A stretch of DNA of 64,000 nt from Pomacea canaliculata (GCF_003073045.1 NC_037603.1:18234192-18298191); one strand, 5' to 3'; numbered from the stretch's first letter, positions 1-12,391 are shown. Notes: generated by a model from the letters alone, not told the origin. Made by a program: numbers and translations.

Positions 1-472
1 GATTGGCTAACACACAAGCCTAAACTATCCATGCCATGCATTAATGTTCAAGATGGCTTAAAGTTATAAACTTTTTCAGCTACTGCAGACCGGTGTATCT
101 TATGACTGGCTGGGGCCAGTCAAGAATGATTTAATAGTTAGAATTAGTACTTTATCTTTTAAAAATTCCAGAAACTTTAAAGACCTTTATTTTGTTTTCA
201 TATTCTATATCTATTTGGGTTTCTTTTTAAAACCCTTTCTGAGTATAAATATATGTAGTCATGTGTACTTATGTTCTTCCACATTTGTATGCTTAGACAA
301 GTTTTGATACATTTGAACATATTGTAAAGTATAAGTATATTGTAGAGATATTTTACAGTGTAACACAGCATAACACTTTTCTTGGAAACTGAGTACAATA
401 ATCTGAATACCAATTTTTTATTTATTATGAAAGTATTTTGGCTTAAAATAATAAGCACCTTTTGCACTGCAG

Positions 473-3400
473 GAATCAAAATTTAAGGAGACTGGTGTGT
501 TAACTCCAGAAGAGGTAAACCATCAAAACGGCTTATCACTGTCAACAAATAGATCAGTTTGAACTAATATTTTAAATAAAGTTTTATTCCCTTATTAAGA
601 GACAGTAAACTCCAAGACGTGCAAACATTTATTGTGTCCATGGCTTTGTTCATTATAAGATACTAACTCCCTAAACTGGAGCAAATGGCATAGATTGTTG
701 AATATCAGAATAATCACCTGCACTTTGTAGAGAGGTAAAAACCTTATTTTGTCTATCAGAAAAGCATACCTATTTTGGCACATGTCCACACATACTCCCA
801 CCCCTTCCCATCTTAAAAAGAAAATCAACTTATATTTCACCTGGACACAGCTTTTTAAGTGTTATAGCTCTGAACTATGTTTACATTACTAACTAATTGT
901 GACTTAACAAAAAGATTTTCAAACATATTTTTCACATAGTTTGTGGCAGCAGGTGACCATATTGTACACCACTGCCCAACCTGGCAATGGGACAAGGGAG
1001 AAGAATCAAAAGTGAAACCTTATCTTCCAGCTGACAAACAGTTTTTAATCACCCGCAATGGTAAGCACAAATGACAGCACTTTGCTGGAGTTTTTGAGAA
1101 AGCTTCTTTGCTTCTTATCAAGCCTTACTTAATACACGAGGGCAGAAATGTACATACATATTAAGCATATTTTATCATCACTGTTTTGATAGTTCTTTTA
1201 AAAAAAAATGACTTTATAACTTTAGCATTTCAGCAAGGTTATTTGAAATAAGCTTCATTTCAGCATGCTCACTATTTAACATAGAGTTTCTCATGTTTAT
1301 GTTTTGTACATACAATTTTATGACAGTGCCATGCTACAAGCGGGTGAAGCAGATGGACAACCATCAGGAAGAACAGGAAAAGGTCATTGAAGAGGAGGAT
1401 GAAGACGGCGGTTGGGTGGACACTCATCATTTTGCCGGTAGTTTCTTTGTTTTCATTTATTTTGGTGAGCAATTTATGTTATTCAAATGAGAGAAACCTG
1501 TCTTAATTTAATTTGTATTTTCTTTCCTCATTATTCTTTTAGCTTCTGATGCTGTTGCAAGTATACAAGAAGGTGTCTCAGAAATGGTCCTAGATTCAAA
1601 GGTAAGTACTTTTAGACTTGTCTTATTAGATAGCAGTTATTAAAAATTTAGTTTCCTTAAAAAAAACACAAAAAACTAATTTGAATATGTATGCAAGATT
1701 GATGAAGCCTCTTTAAGTTTGTTTGTTGTTTTTTTTTGTTGACTGATATGTATTAGGAAAGCCAGCCATCTGTACCTGTGTCTTATGATGATGACGATGA
1801 CGATGATGGTGAAGCAGAGGATATGGAAGCTTTTGAAAGGAGTGGGATGCTTGATAAAATTGACCGGGTAGGTTTGTGCTGCATGTTTCCAATTTCCAGG
1901 GTTTAAGGAAATGTTCTTGTCATTGACAGGAGCTACTCTATTGTGAGCGTGTATATGTTGATTTCTTTTGCTAAGCCATAAGACAAGCTGTCACCAGATC
2001 AATTAACAAGACGTATTGTGGACAAGACATGCACCATTTTTGTGTGATCATAAAATTTTGTCTTTGTTTCATAAGAGTGCATTAGTCATGGAACAGTCTT
2101 CAAATGCTGAGGCTTCACTAGATAGCGCTGGTGGTGGGGAAGTTGGGATTGTCCAGACACGAACTTATGACCTGCATATCACTTATGACAAGTACTATCA
2201 GACACCTCGCCTGTGGCTAACTGGCTATGATGAAGTAAGTGTCGGATTCAGGTTGTTTCAGTTTGCTAATTTTACTGTTGTGAAATGCATCGATATCAGC
2301 AAAATAAGTGTGAAAAATAAAAAAAAAGTACAGTTCCTTCTTATTTCATTCAGGCATGAACGTTTCACATTAACAAAAATGTCGTGACAAAATACATTCT
2401 GAAACTCCTGCAGACAAAAAAAAAAAGGAAAGATAAATGGGGAAAGGGTAAGTAAGGAGAGAAAGAATATGTTTGTGTGTGTCTGTGTGAAAGAATGTGT
2501 GTGTGTGTGTGTGAGAGTGAGGGAATGTGATTGCAAGAGAGGAATATGAGTGCAAGAAAGAGAATGTATGTGAGAGCGAGAATGTGAGTGTGTGTGAGAG
2601 AGAGAAATAATTTTTTTGTAATCTATTATGATAGTTTACAATAAGATTTTTGCTGCAGGGATCAAGTAAGAAAATAGTAAGTTATCAACATCTTATATTT
2701 ATTAAGAAGTTTTAAATACTTTTTTTCATGTTTTTAGAATAAGAAGCCCCTTTCAGTAGAACAGATGTATGAAGACTTCAGTCAAGATCATGCCAAGAAG
2801 ACTGTTACCATGGAGACCCATCCACACTTGCCTGGTCCACCCATGGCTTCTGTTCACCCATGCAGGTAAGCCTGAACTGTTGTTTGATGCTTACTGTCAC
2901 AATATCCTCTTAAAATATGAGACGCAAAAGAAAAATGCTGCATCGGTAGAAGATAGAAGGCACTTTTTGAGAAAGAGCTGCTGTTGTTCATGGAATAAAA
3001 AAAACTTACAAACACAACTGTCATTACAAGCTAAAAGGTTTTCCTTTAAATTTTCTTAAATCATAATCATCTACCAGGCCTAATCATTATCCATTTCCAA
3101 TTTGTCATTTAGTGCTCCTAAAGATTGAAACAGAATTAATAGAAAGATCATGTCAGAAAAATGTGTGCAATAAGTTTGTTTACATTTCAGGCATGCTGAA
3201 GTGATGAAAAAGATCATCCAGACAGTAGCTGATGGAGGGGGAGAACTAGATGTTCATATGTATCCTTTGCATAAAATTCTAGGTTGCATTGGGAACTGGT
3301 CTCTGAGCAATGGCATGAGCATACATTATTAGGCAACAGGCCATTCTGAAAGAGGTGACAATGAGCACTTTTTCTGTTGACACTTTCCATATCTGCACCA

Positions 3401-3920
3401 CCTGTGAAAAAACATCCTGGTTGTACCATTGAGTGATTAGGTAGTGCAATACTATTGTTTTCATTGCTAGTAATATTTTGTCATGTTCATGCTTTTTTGG
3501 AGGTGGGGTGACTTTCTATTTCCCCAACACATTATGTCTGTGAAGCAATTTATTTTAAGACAAAGGAATTTTCTTCAGAAAGGAATCTAATTGGTATTGG
3601 AAGGTGTTTTGTTTGTTTGTTGTTTTGGGTTTTTTTTTTTGGTTGCCCCAAAGAGTTTTCAACATAAAGCTTCCATGCTTAAACCTTCCACAAAGAATCT
3701 GACAAGGCATAAAGATTGATGCTTATGCAAAGATTTCTAAAGAGAATTAGAGGTGATGCATATCAGTGTAACATACATTCTGACAACACAAATTTAAAGT
3801 GCAGCAATTTTGAAAATATTTCCTTGACCCTTTCAAAGGTATTTGATGATCTTCTTAAAGTTTGTGCAGGCCGTCATCCCAACAATAGAGTACGACTATA
3901 CACGTCATTTCACCATGTGA
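473..3920 (+). CDS. ATG3: ATG3, ubiquitin-like-conjugating enzyme E2 of autophagy (5' end outside window)
   Basis: ATG3 takes activated ATG8/LC3 from ATG7 and transfers it to phosphatidylethanolamine on the growing autophagosome membrane. Nine coding exons are seen, all with GT-AG borders and matching phases: 473-514, 940-1060, 1327-1437, 1543-1601, 1757-1867, 2076-2234, 2738-2865, 3191-3259 and 3839-3920 (stop TGA). They give 293 codons plus stop. Against the roughly 314-residue human protein, only about the first 27 residues are missing, so one or two exons lie left of the window. Visible landmarks are FVAAGDH, the double Trp of TWQW, NVPCYKR, an acidic loop of eight Asp in a row (exon 5), [20 protein letters not shown], the catalytic Cys in [12 protein letters not shown], and the C-terminal [19 protein letters not shown]. 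Bases 1-472 are intron. The identification comes from recalled family sequence and is very secure; no frame break is seen. Confidence 0.97.
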
Positions 3921-4484
3921 TCATGTTGCTGCAAACCCAAGAGAATCCTGGCCATCCAATCAGAAAAAAATTATACCCAGATCCAGATGATAATGCACAC
4001 TTGGACACAAGGAAATAAGGCATTTTTTAAAAGACGGAAGTCAAATAATACATGCAATTCTTGCATATTCAAACTACTTTCTTGTTATGACATTGTGCAT
4101 CTGAGACAAAAGTTCACTGACTTGTCTTTTAAGTGTGTGCTTGATTGTCCTAACCTCATGTTTATTTGTCATTTGGACAGTATTCCATTTCTGTTGGATC
4201 TTGAAAGGATTTGAGTTTTTTGATGTTGGACAGTGAAATGTGTCTGGTTGGGTGCTATAGAATGTAAGTGGTTAGAGATGAGAAAGATAAGAAACAATAT
4301 ACCAGTCTGGAGTGTTACAAATTTATTCATAAATTATTTTTACCCTAGCTCAAGGATGCTTTCCTGATGTTACTGTATCTTATGTTTTGCTTTTATTTTC
4401 AGTTTCCTCTCTATGTTTTCACATTTCATTCTTAGATAAATTGTCTTGAATTATGTATTTTCCCAACATTTTAGCCAGAATAAA
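3921..4484 (+). promoter_or_regulatory. ATG3 3' untranslated region and poly(A) signal
   Basis: After the ATG3 stop the sequence is AT-rich and has no gene-like frame. The first canonical AATAAA is at 4479-4484, 560 bases after the stop, followed by A-rich sequence near 4500, which makes it a good candidate for the cleavage signal. A second AATAAA at 6089-6094 could serve a longer 3' end. Confidence 0.55.
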
Positions 4485-4509
4485 TTCTTAGTGAATAACA
4501 AAAAAAAAA

Positions 4510-6455
4510 TGTACCTAAAAAAATTACAGAGCCAGAATTTAGAAATTTTATTGACGTTTTAAAGAATATGAGTGGTCCAGTGCTGTCAGATGTGTAACTT
4601 TCTTTTTTGAAATTCTTGTTTACTGAGCGGATAATATACATTTGTAATTAATTTCCAAGCAGTTCAAAAGTTATGGAAGATTTGTTTCCTACTTGTGTAT
4701 GTTGGTTCAGGAGAGACTGAAATTTGTAATCACCTTTTCTGCACATTTTACACAATGTTTTGTCTAGTCTTTGTGATGTTGGGGAGAAACTGATGCATAT
4801 ATGCATATTTTAAGCTGCTTGTATATGGCTTCTAAAAACAGGTTTCCAACATTCAAATAGATTACAGAGAGCTGAGTCCAGATGTTCAACACATCCCTTT
4901 TTGGGTAGTTGGTGTATTTGGTCTAAATGCACACGAAAATGTTCTCTTTGGCTATCTTAGCTTGCATCTAACAGTATGCTGAGCAGTTGGCCTCCTGGTA
5001 GAAATTTTCTACAGATAGTTTACCAGGAAGAGGTTAGTGTCTTGTCTTGATTGTCACACCTGCTGCCCAGTTTATCTTGTGTCTATAGCCTCAACCAGTT
5101 ATTGACAGTGTCTTTTGTTTGGGTTAATCTCAATCAGTGTTCGACCTGCTAATATATTTGAGCAGCAGGTGGGCACTTCTCGCAAGCATAATTCAAGCAG
5201 AAGCTAGTGTCTGAACAGTCAAGCCTGGGGATCTTTGAAAAAATAATTATTGAGAAATGTGCAGGCAGCCACCTCTCCCCCCTTTCCATTCACTAGTACT
5301 AGTGAACTAAGCCTGGGTTTTCTTCTTTTATTTTGTGAATGTTAACTATTTTGTCAGAGATTGTTCTGAGATGATGGTGTCATAACTAACTTTTTTTTAG
5401 TTAGCTGCAGATTGTATATCCAGCCTTCAGAGTGTGTTGCAACTTGCCTGTTAACTATTTCAGCTGGTACAATGTGTAATGTTTCGATTATAGCATTATT
5501 CAAGTTCTGACTGAATTGAATCTTTACAGTGATAGCTCATTTTCATGCTCAAAAACTGTGATGCTGGAAAATATCTGTTGTTAAACACGAATATTGCATG
5601 GTGTATGCCTGTTTCTTTACCTTGACATCAGAGTTCTGCTTTTATCATTTGTTATAGTTTTGACATTTCAAGACTTGTCTACTCCTGCAGATTGAAGTTT
5701 AACTGCACCACTGACTTCAGAATGAACGAGGCGCATGCTTTATCATTACATATATATATTTTGTATTTTGTATTCTTTGTTAGTCATGGCAATTGGTGGC
5801 AAATGTGGTTTTATATGGAAGATAAATAAGAGTTAAAGCTGACAGAATATTCCGAGACTTTTATGTACTTTTGTTTTTCTTGTTAATGTTAAAATGATTT
5901 AATATACATGTAAGATGTACAGGCATGGTTAATAGGGACTGCATCTTTCAGTGTAAATCTTGAACAACTGTTTTCTTAAATACATTCATTAATATACAAC
6001 TTACAACTACCTATATGTCTTGGCCTAAAATACAAATTAAAAGATGCACTAAAATAGCCACTTATGACTTGTAAGGGCCTAAGTAAACAATAAAATAATA
6101 TTATTTCTGTGTATTTATTAGTCTTCACTGACTTGCATGTATCAGTTCATAGAAAATGCCAAGTGAAATAGCACATTTAGTCATGATAGATGCTGACATT
6201 CTGAGTACCGAAAAAAACAGCACCTACCAGAACCACAGAAGAAATGGTTCAAATATCAGGAAAAGTGCTGTAGATACATCATATCAACAAAACTTAATCA
6301 TATAATCTGTTTTCCGAGGCAGCCTCAAGCAAGGGCGGTGGGGAGGGGATACTCGGGCAACTACACAACGTCTCAAAGTCGCCGAGACATTGTATGGTAA
6401 CTCGCTGCGTGGTATCGCATGTATACATAGGGAGCAGGGGGCAGTGCTGCCTTAA
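4510..6455. other. AT-rich intergenic stretch between ATG3 and the scramblase duplication
   Basis: I see no exon, RNA gene or clear transposon here. The stretch may be part of a long ATG3 3' UTR ending at the AATAAA of 6089-6094. At 6290-6455 the base composition rises in G and C just before the duplicated block begins. A 69-codon minus-strand frame there shows no family likeness. Confidence 0.4.
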
Positions 6456-7150
6456 ACCATCCAATTCTTTATGTTTTCTTATCTTATCTTTTGTACAGAA
6501 CACTTTATCATGGACACGCGTAGCACAGATACACTGTATCCGCGCTTGCTCGTTGGAAAAACGATAAACTGCTTGTGGGCTTTTCGATATTTTTTAAATA
6601 CTGAGCCCAAATACTTTTTCGCAACGCTTAAATGTTAAGGCTTCTTGTCAATGTCTGGAGTCGACGTTCAGTGATGGTGGTCCCGCTTTTAATGTCGGAG
6701 CAGGGCTAGTCCAGTTTGGCCAACAGTATCCCAGTAACAGTATATCGCCAACAATGTCTCGCAACGGACGATCGAATCATGACATCACCATACCAGCTCG
6801 ATATAAAGACTGATATCAATGTTACTTCGGTTAGAAAAGTAATTAGTTTCTCCCACACCTGCTGGACAACCTCAATTGAGGGATAAGATGATGTAGTGAT
6901 CAACGAATTATTGAGCGTTAATGCTTCGCGGAAAAGATCCGGGGCTTTTTGTAGTTTTAGCTTGTAATTGTTTTCTGTTTTTCTGTTGTTTGGAACATAA
7001 TACAATGTGAAAGTGAGTTACAAATTTCTGTCCTGGAGCAGGTTTAATTTTTTTCCATTTTGAACCCAACCCTAAACTAAGCATCAACTCCAGATTTGAC
7101 ATCACTGAAATGCATGATGTGTGTGTGTTGGGGAAGATCATTCTGCGTAC

Positions 7151-7202
7151 CTTCGGCGTAGACAACTCTGAGGTTAGATTTTGATTTGGACGACTGCGAC
7201 AT
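7151..7202 (-). CDS. Candidate first coding exon of an unidentified minus-strand gene, unit A
   Basis: Reading leftwards from 7202, ATG opens a 17-codon frame, MSQSSKSKSNLRVVYAE, ending with one extra base at a good donor (GAAG, then gtacg). The same exon of 52 bases occurs in unit B with one synonymous change and one Leu-to-Val change, so start, frame and donor are kept. A possible next exon (about 6830-6945 on the minus strand) has an open frame containing SIEVVQQVWEKLITFLTE, but its acceptor has a weak pyrimidine tract and the unit B version is broken by a 5-base length difference. I do not recognise the protein. It lies head to head with the presumed scramblase copy A promoter. Confidence 0.35.
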
Positions 7203-7369
7203 GGCTGTGCGCTGTCAACCCCCTGCTGCTATGCTATTTGTAAAAAAAGGAAAAAAATGGGGGGGGGGGATCAAGATATTAACAAAACTTTGGGGGAAAG
7301 GATTTATATCACTGGAACATGTGAATTTAATTAGAAACTAAAAATATGTTCCCAAGTAAAGCTTAACTA

Positions 7370-7470
7370 GATCTTAAAGGGGAGATGACTCTCGGGGAAG
7401 GCTGATAACGTCTTGCGGGGCTTTGCTGCAACCTGTCATCTCGCTGCCTTGGGTAGGTGCAGTACTCTCT
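7370..7470 (+). promoter_or_regulatory. Possible noncoding first exon and promoter of scramblase copy A
   Basis: A GC-richer patch containing ctcggggaaggctgataacg ends in a donor-like site (CTTGG followed by gtaggt) near 7452. Its unit B counterpart near 13550-13620 keeps the same donor. Copy B's coding exon has a splice acceptor in front of its ATG, so an upstream noncoding exon is needed; this is the best candidate, about 170 bases from the divergent minus-strand exon. This is inference only. Confidence 0.3.
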
Positions 7471-9822
7471 GTGTGTGTGTGTGCGCGCAGCAAACTTACT
7501 TTTTCTTATTTTTTTAAAATCTTACTTTTCATATTCAATACGTAAACACTAAGCCTTGTTTTTTTGTTTTTTTTGGTCAAGTAAGAGAATGACTATAATT
7601 TATACATATAATTTTTTTCTGAAAACGCATAATCGGTACGAACCCATAAGTTCTTGACGAAACATCTCCGAAACCTTTTTTTTCAATTAGTTGCTGTGAT
7701 CGCATCAGCATGTGAGCTGTCTTTAGGTTCTCTTTACGAAATTTCCAATATCCAGCAGATACGGTCGTTGCGCGAGAACTGCGCAGATCTTCACTTTCTA
7801 TTACAATAATTCTCTTTGCATTCAAATCATTCTCTTTTGGCAAGTGATCTCTCACACAGTCTGCACAACAAAGTAAATATAATGCATGTGAATCTCCCTA
7901 CACTTACCAAGGAAGGGGATGGGGTGTGGAGAGAAAGAGAGAGAATGTGCATGCTTTCGCAAATGTCAGAGTTGTATATGAATGTTATTCAGCGCTTTCC
8001 GAGACCATGCAGTGACAAAGAGACATAGTTTGTGTTTGGCGCACAAATCGAGGATGGAAGATGCTCAAAATTTTTCGCCATTTAAGACCTGGTACGCTGA
8101 CAATACGCTGCACACAAGGTTACTTTAATACACTGCACCATTGGGTAATTGGATCTTGCCTAACACCAATATCAGTCTGGGGACCAGGCGAAAAGTGCAG
8201 CAATTGATCTGTTCGACGCTGTTCTGTGAAAGCAAACATGAGCAGTGTGAAGAATGGACACATAATGGTATTAAGGTTCATTCAGAATGCATAAGTTATA
8301 CAATCAGAAAAACACGGAGGCAAGGACTGGAAATTAAAAAGCCTGATCAAGTTACGTTTGATAGTGGACAGTACTTACACATCTTGTTCAGGTGTATGTA
8401 TAGGATAAGGCTATGTTGTGGAGAGAACATGCGTATGACTTTAAAATCTAGGTCCTATGTATGCCTACCATATAGGATGTTTGTGATACTTGTAACTTTA
8501 TAGATAGCATGTCATAATAAACTTTTTTTTCCCTCTGTTTATTTTCTGGGCCAATCAGACATACTAAAAAGTGCAAAATGAGCAGTACAGTAACCTCGCA
8601 GCCAGTTTCGCAGACCGGAACTATGCAGCCGGTCGATGGAGGTAAGAAACTGTTTATTTTCTTGCTTTTTATGACAGGACTGGTGTGGCCTTAACGGTAA
8701 CAGAACACTGATGATCCTTTAAAGCAGACATGGAAACTGGTGTGATAGTTTTTCATCACTATCTAGATTCATAGCAGTTCCATTGGATGTCTTCTATCTG
8801 AACTGCTGAAAACATAACAAAATCTTCACCTTAATTTAGAAAGAGCATTCTTTAAAGTTTAAATATGTACTAGTTAGTGTAAGGCTTATTTTGTCTTTTT
8901 AAAATGTACACTATCTAGACTACAAGAACTCCAAGGGGTAGTGTGATCTGGTGGGTTTTGGAAATACATCCTGTAGTAACACCTCTACCACCAGTTGGAA
9001 GTTGTTTATAATTCAGATGTTTGAGTGACATATAGACTCTACCGCTATGCAGATAAGTGTTAAAATAAGGAAAACACATGAAAGCTGGTTATTATTTTCA
9101 CTGTTCCCCATAGCATATCTGTAAAGAAAAGTAAGGGAAAGAAACCCAACTCATTTTTAATGCCTTACCCCATCCACAGTTAAGCACATCAAATATTTGT
9201 CCAATGAAACTTTGTAACCAAAGCTTTCTCATAAATTTTGAGTATTCTCAACCCAGGTTGGATGGAAGCACCTGTGGTTTTTGGAGATGATCCACAACAC
9301 CTTGGATATCTCACCTTGATTGATCAGGTGCTGATCAAACAACGTATAGAACATTTGGAAGGTACGTCTGGAAAAAAAATAATGGTTTTGTGCAAGCAAT
9401 CCAAATAATGTAATACTCAATGGTTACTGATCTAAAATGTTTTTATTCTTTTATGGGCATGGCTTACTGTGACATGTTGTGATGTGTATGTTCTTATAGA
9501 GGGGAAGTGGCTGCAAGTAGTGCTTGTGTGCATTGATTGATGTATCTGTGGATGTAGGCGGGCAGGGGATGTGGATGTGTACATGTGTTTAACATTCTTC
9601 ATCTATTTATATATTTATTCTGATCCTCCAGTTGTTATTGGATGGGAGACCGTAAATAAATATGACATCCTGAATTCTGTTGGTCAGAGAGTCTACTATG
9701 CAGAGGAAGGTTAGTATTGATAAGTTCGAGACTTTTGGGTTGGGCAGAAGTAACCCATAAATAATTATGATACCTTTGTTTTGATCACTCCCCAATGTTT
9801 GTAACACAGCCCTTATTCTGTC

Positions 9823-10190
9823 TGTCTGTCCATCTATCCATCTGTCTATCTAATCCTCTTCGTAAATCAGGGTGCGCATAAGACCTCAACCAAAGTCCCT
9901 CACCGATGTCGATCGGCTGAAACCAGCTCTAGATGACCCCATGTCCAGCCCTTTCCTTTCATCTCTCTTTCCACTGTTCTTCTCCTTTGGGCGGCCTGGT
10001 TTTTTTCTGCCGTCTGGAGTCCATCGAAGTGCTACTCTGGAGGGGTCTGCTGTCTGCTGGCGGAGCACATGTCCAATTCATCGCCAACGCCTTTGTTGAA
10101 CCTGCGTGGTGATGGACTCGGTTTCAGTTCTTCGTTGGTGATGGTATTTGGCCAAGAGATGCTAATTATGCGCCAGAGGCATCTGTTTTG
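9823..10190 (-). mobile_element. LINE 3' remnant in intron 3 of scramblase copy A
   Basis: The minus strand encodes the C-terminal tail typical of APE-type non-LTR retrotransposons (VALRWTPDGRKKPGRPKE and HVLRQQT-like sequence). On this strand it begins, beyond an 11-base CTTATTCTGTC at 9812-9822, with a short-repeat tail (ctgtctgtc, ctatccatctgtctat). The same element sits at the same place in unit B with about 950 more bases. The part towards the element's 5' end has been deleted here. Confidence 0.85.
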
Positions 10191-11217
10191 GAAGACTGAC
10201 CAAGACAAACTGCCTGAATTGCAAGTGAAGTCACTCCTCGTGCTGTGGATGCTTCTTGCCATTTGCACTAAGAGTGGCTTCATATCTCCCACCTCAGGAA
10301 GCTGACGAAATAATAGTGGTAATTATGATATACAAATAAAACGAAAAAAGAGGTACATCTACCTCACAGTTCTCCAAAAACAAGTCTCTAACTTTTAGTT
10401 CGCCTATTGCTGATTTAAACAACAGAGTACCTTTATGTCTCAGACACTAACTGCCTCATACGAAACTGTTGCGGCCCCAGAAGGCCGTTCGACATAAAAA
10501 TTTTTGACAATCTCAGGGTCGAAGTGATCCATCTGTACAGACCATTTCGTTGCTGTGCCTGGATTTTCTGCTGTTTCTGCTGTTTGCAAGTGAGCATCAG
10601 GTCAAATTTGAATTCGCAGTACTTGACACCTCATGTCTCCAACATGTCTATCAAATTCGTTTTTGAGGGTACGGATTCTAATTTCGATTAGGAACAATCA
10701 ATTTGTTCATGCGGACATATTTCAGAAAAAGGCACATGTAAAATGCACAGATAAAAAAGAAACATGTGAAAAAGTTGCTTCACGATTTGTTCTTTGTAAT
10801 AAGCATCTTATCATTGCATAGGACAACAGTCTAGGGAAGCTCATACATTTGCTGAGAACACATGGCGGACTTTTTTAAACCTTTTGTCTCATGTTGCCTA
10901 AGCCACATATTGAATATGCTTGTAATTGCGATTCTTCGGTTTCACTACGTAACAGGAACTGGAGGTACAGTCACCACCGGGCCAAACCATAGGCTATGTG
11001 CATGAAGTTTGTGACCCGTGTTAATCGACTGTTTGTGCTCAATAACGCGGAAAACCAAACTGTGCTGAACATCAAAAGAGGCAGTTGCTGTTACTGTCCC
11101 TGGTTTACAGTTCCGTTTGAGGTCAGCAGATTAACTTTAAATAGACACAGGCATTTTTTAGAATGACTGTTATGGTCCATTGGTGTGTGTGTGGTGGGTT
11201 CGCGCGTGCACTATTGT

Positions 11218-11400
11218 GAGTTAAGCATGGCGTATAAAGGAGAGCCTGTGATGTGATCGTAATTTATTACCTTTTTGGGGTCAATTCTCTTTCTTTGATT
11301 TCTTTCTTCTTTCTTGGTCAGCTTCATATCTGCTTGATATGTTGTAATAGGGGCTAGCTGACTTGTGCATTCTTTAAAAACTATAGAGAAAAGTTGAAAA
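11218..11400 (-). other. Antisense open frame kept identical in both scramblase copies
   Basis: On the minus strand in intron 5, an acceptor-like ctatag is followed by a frame reading FKECTSQLAPITTYQADMKL, then a Lys/Arg/Glu-rich stretch to RKRIDPKK and a donor-like gtaata. The frame also runs on to ITGSPLYAMLNSQ and a stop. The DNA appears identical in unit B (18785-18965), more alike than the neighbouring intron. It could be an exon of the minus-strand gene whose first exon is at 13299-13350, or chance in a recent duplication. I do not recognise a family. Confidence 0.25.
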
Positions 11401-12355
11401 TGAAAATAACTATCTAGCCACAGAAATATTAAGCACGTTGTTGTATAAGTTATATTGCAATGCTGCAGGAAGGGGTGGGGAAGATACATAATGTCAGAGG
11501 TAATCTTATTGCACTGGAAACTATTCAGATTAGAGAACTGGATAACACCACTCAAGTCGGCACGATCACCAAACAGTTTGGCGGTTTGCTCAGAGAGGGC
11601 CTCACAGATTCCGATTCCTTTACAGTAACATTTCCTCTTGACCTTGATGTGAATATGAAGGCAGTAGCAATTGGTGCAGCTTTCCTGATTGTAAGTTACT
11701 TTATTGTCGTGTTTGCAAACATTACAATTGCAGGAAAGCCTACAGATGCTTGTCTTAAGGTAATAGTATTCTGTAAACAACAGTCTAAAATACAAACAAT
11801 CAAGATCGAAGGTAAAAAACGAAAAGTTTTAGTCTAGCGAAGTCATCTCTACCATGAGCTGCACATGTATGAAGTGTCAATGCATTTTTCATCGTTTGTG
11901 TAGGAGTTCATGCAGTGTATTGCCCTAAGATCTCAGTTTAAGATGGAGTATTTTAAATTTCACCTGTGTTTCTTTTTGTTTTTTGCAGGATTTCATGTAT
12001 TTTGAAGAAAAATAATAATGGGCTGCAAATGTGCAAACTGGACAAAGGTTACGTGCCTGCTGTGTCACTCTTGCAAGTTCTATAGTGTGTCACCCAGCTG
12101 TTATACTTAAAAAGAAAAGTAAACGAAATTTCTCATCTAGGAGGTCTCATTTCGAGATAATTTTCTAAATGCTGCCTTAGTATGTTTGACAACAACAATT
12201 TAATTATAAAGGTCAGCTGACGTAATGGGCTGATGTGACTGTGACATTGCAGCACTATCCCATTAATATGTTCATATGCATGATCTACGGTCACATACTT
12301 ACACATCTATGCTTAATTAAAGGTGGATTCAAATTTTATAGCATGTGTTCGTAGT

Positions 12356-12391
12356 TTTTTTTTGTTTTTGTTTTTTTTTTTTTTTTTTTGG
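12356..12391 (+). repeat. Poly-T tract at the breakpoint inside unit A
   Basis: An almost pure T run starts exactly where alignment of unit A to unit B stops. After it, the sequence aligns to 23335-23551. It marks the position of a deletion or rearrangement in unit A. Confidence 0.8.

Larger units (their letters stand above)
8578..12015 (+). pseudogene. Phospholipid scramblase copy A (probably disabled)
   Basis: Scramblase-family gene with seven exons: 8578-8641, 9257-9361, 9632-9709, 10444-10589, 10956-11121, 11529-11690 and 11989-12015. Compared with copy B, exon 5 has one extra T (166 instead of 165 bases), turning TGT AAT into TGT TAA at 11019-11024. The frame stops after 153 codons and loses the Ca2+-binding segment and C-terminal helix. 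All other exons keep frame, and without the extra base it would encode 248 residues. The N-terminus is short (MSSTVTSQPVSQTG), lacking the proline-rich repeats of the third gene. The Cys-rich segment reads CCAWIFCCFCCLQ. The Ca2+ motif is DSDSFTVTFPLD. The acceptor before the ATG exon is changed (ttttctg instead of ttttcag), but another AG at 8557-8558 could replace it. A one-base assembly error could also explain the stop. Confidence 0.85.

Noticed and set aside
2464-2610. Frames rich in His and Thr near ATG3 exon 6
   Set aside because: They are translations of a GT/GA microsatellite inside the ATG3 intron.
8550-8580. Loss of the splice acceptor before the copy A ATG as proof of death
   Set aside because: The usual AG is changed to TG, but another CAG eight bases further (8556-8558) still precedes the ATG, so splicing need not fail.
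11211-11795. 194-codon minus-strand frame across scramblase copy A exon 6
   Set aside because: Most of it is the shadow of the plus-strand exon. Only its last third, kept between units, was worth a separate note.
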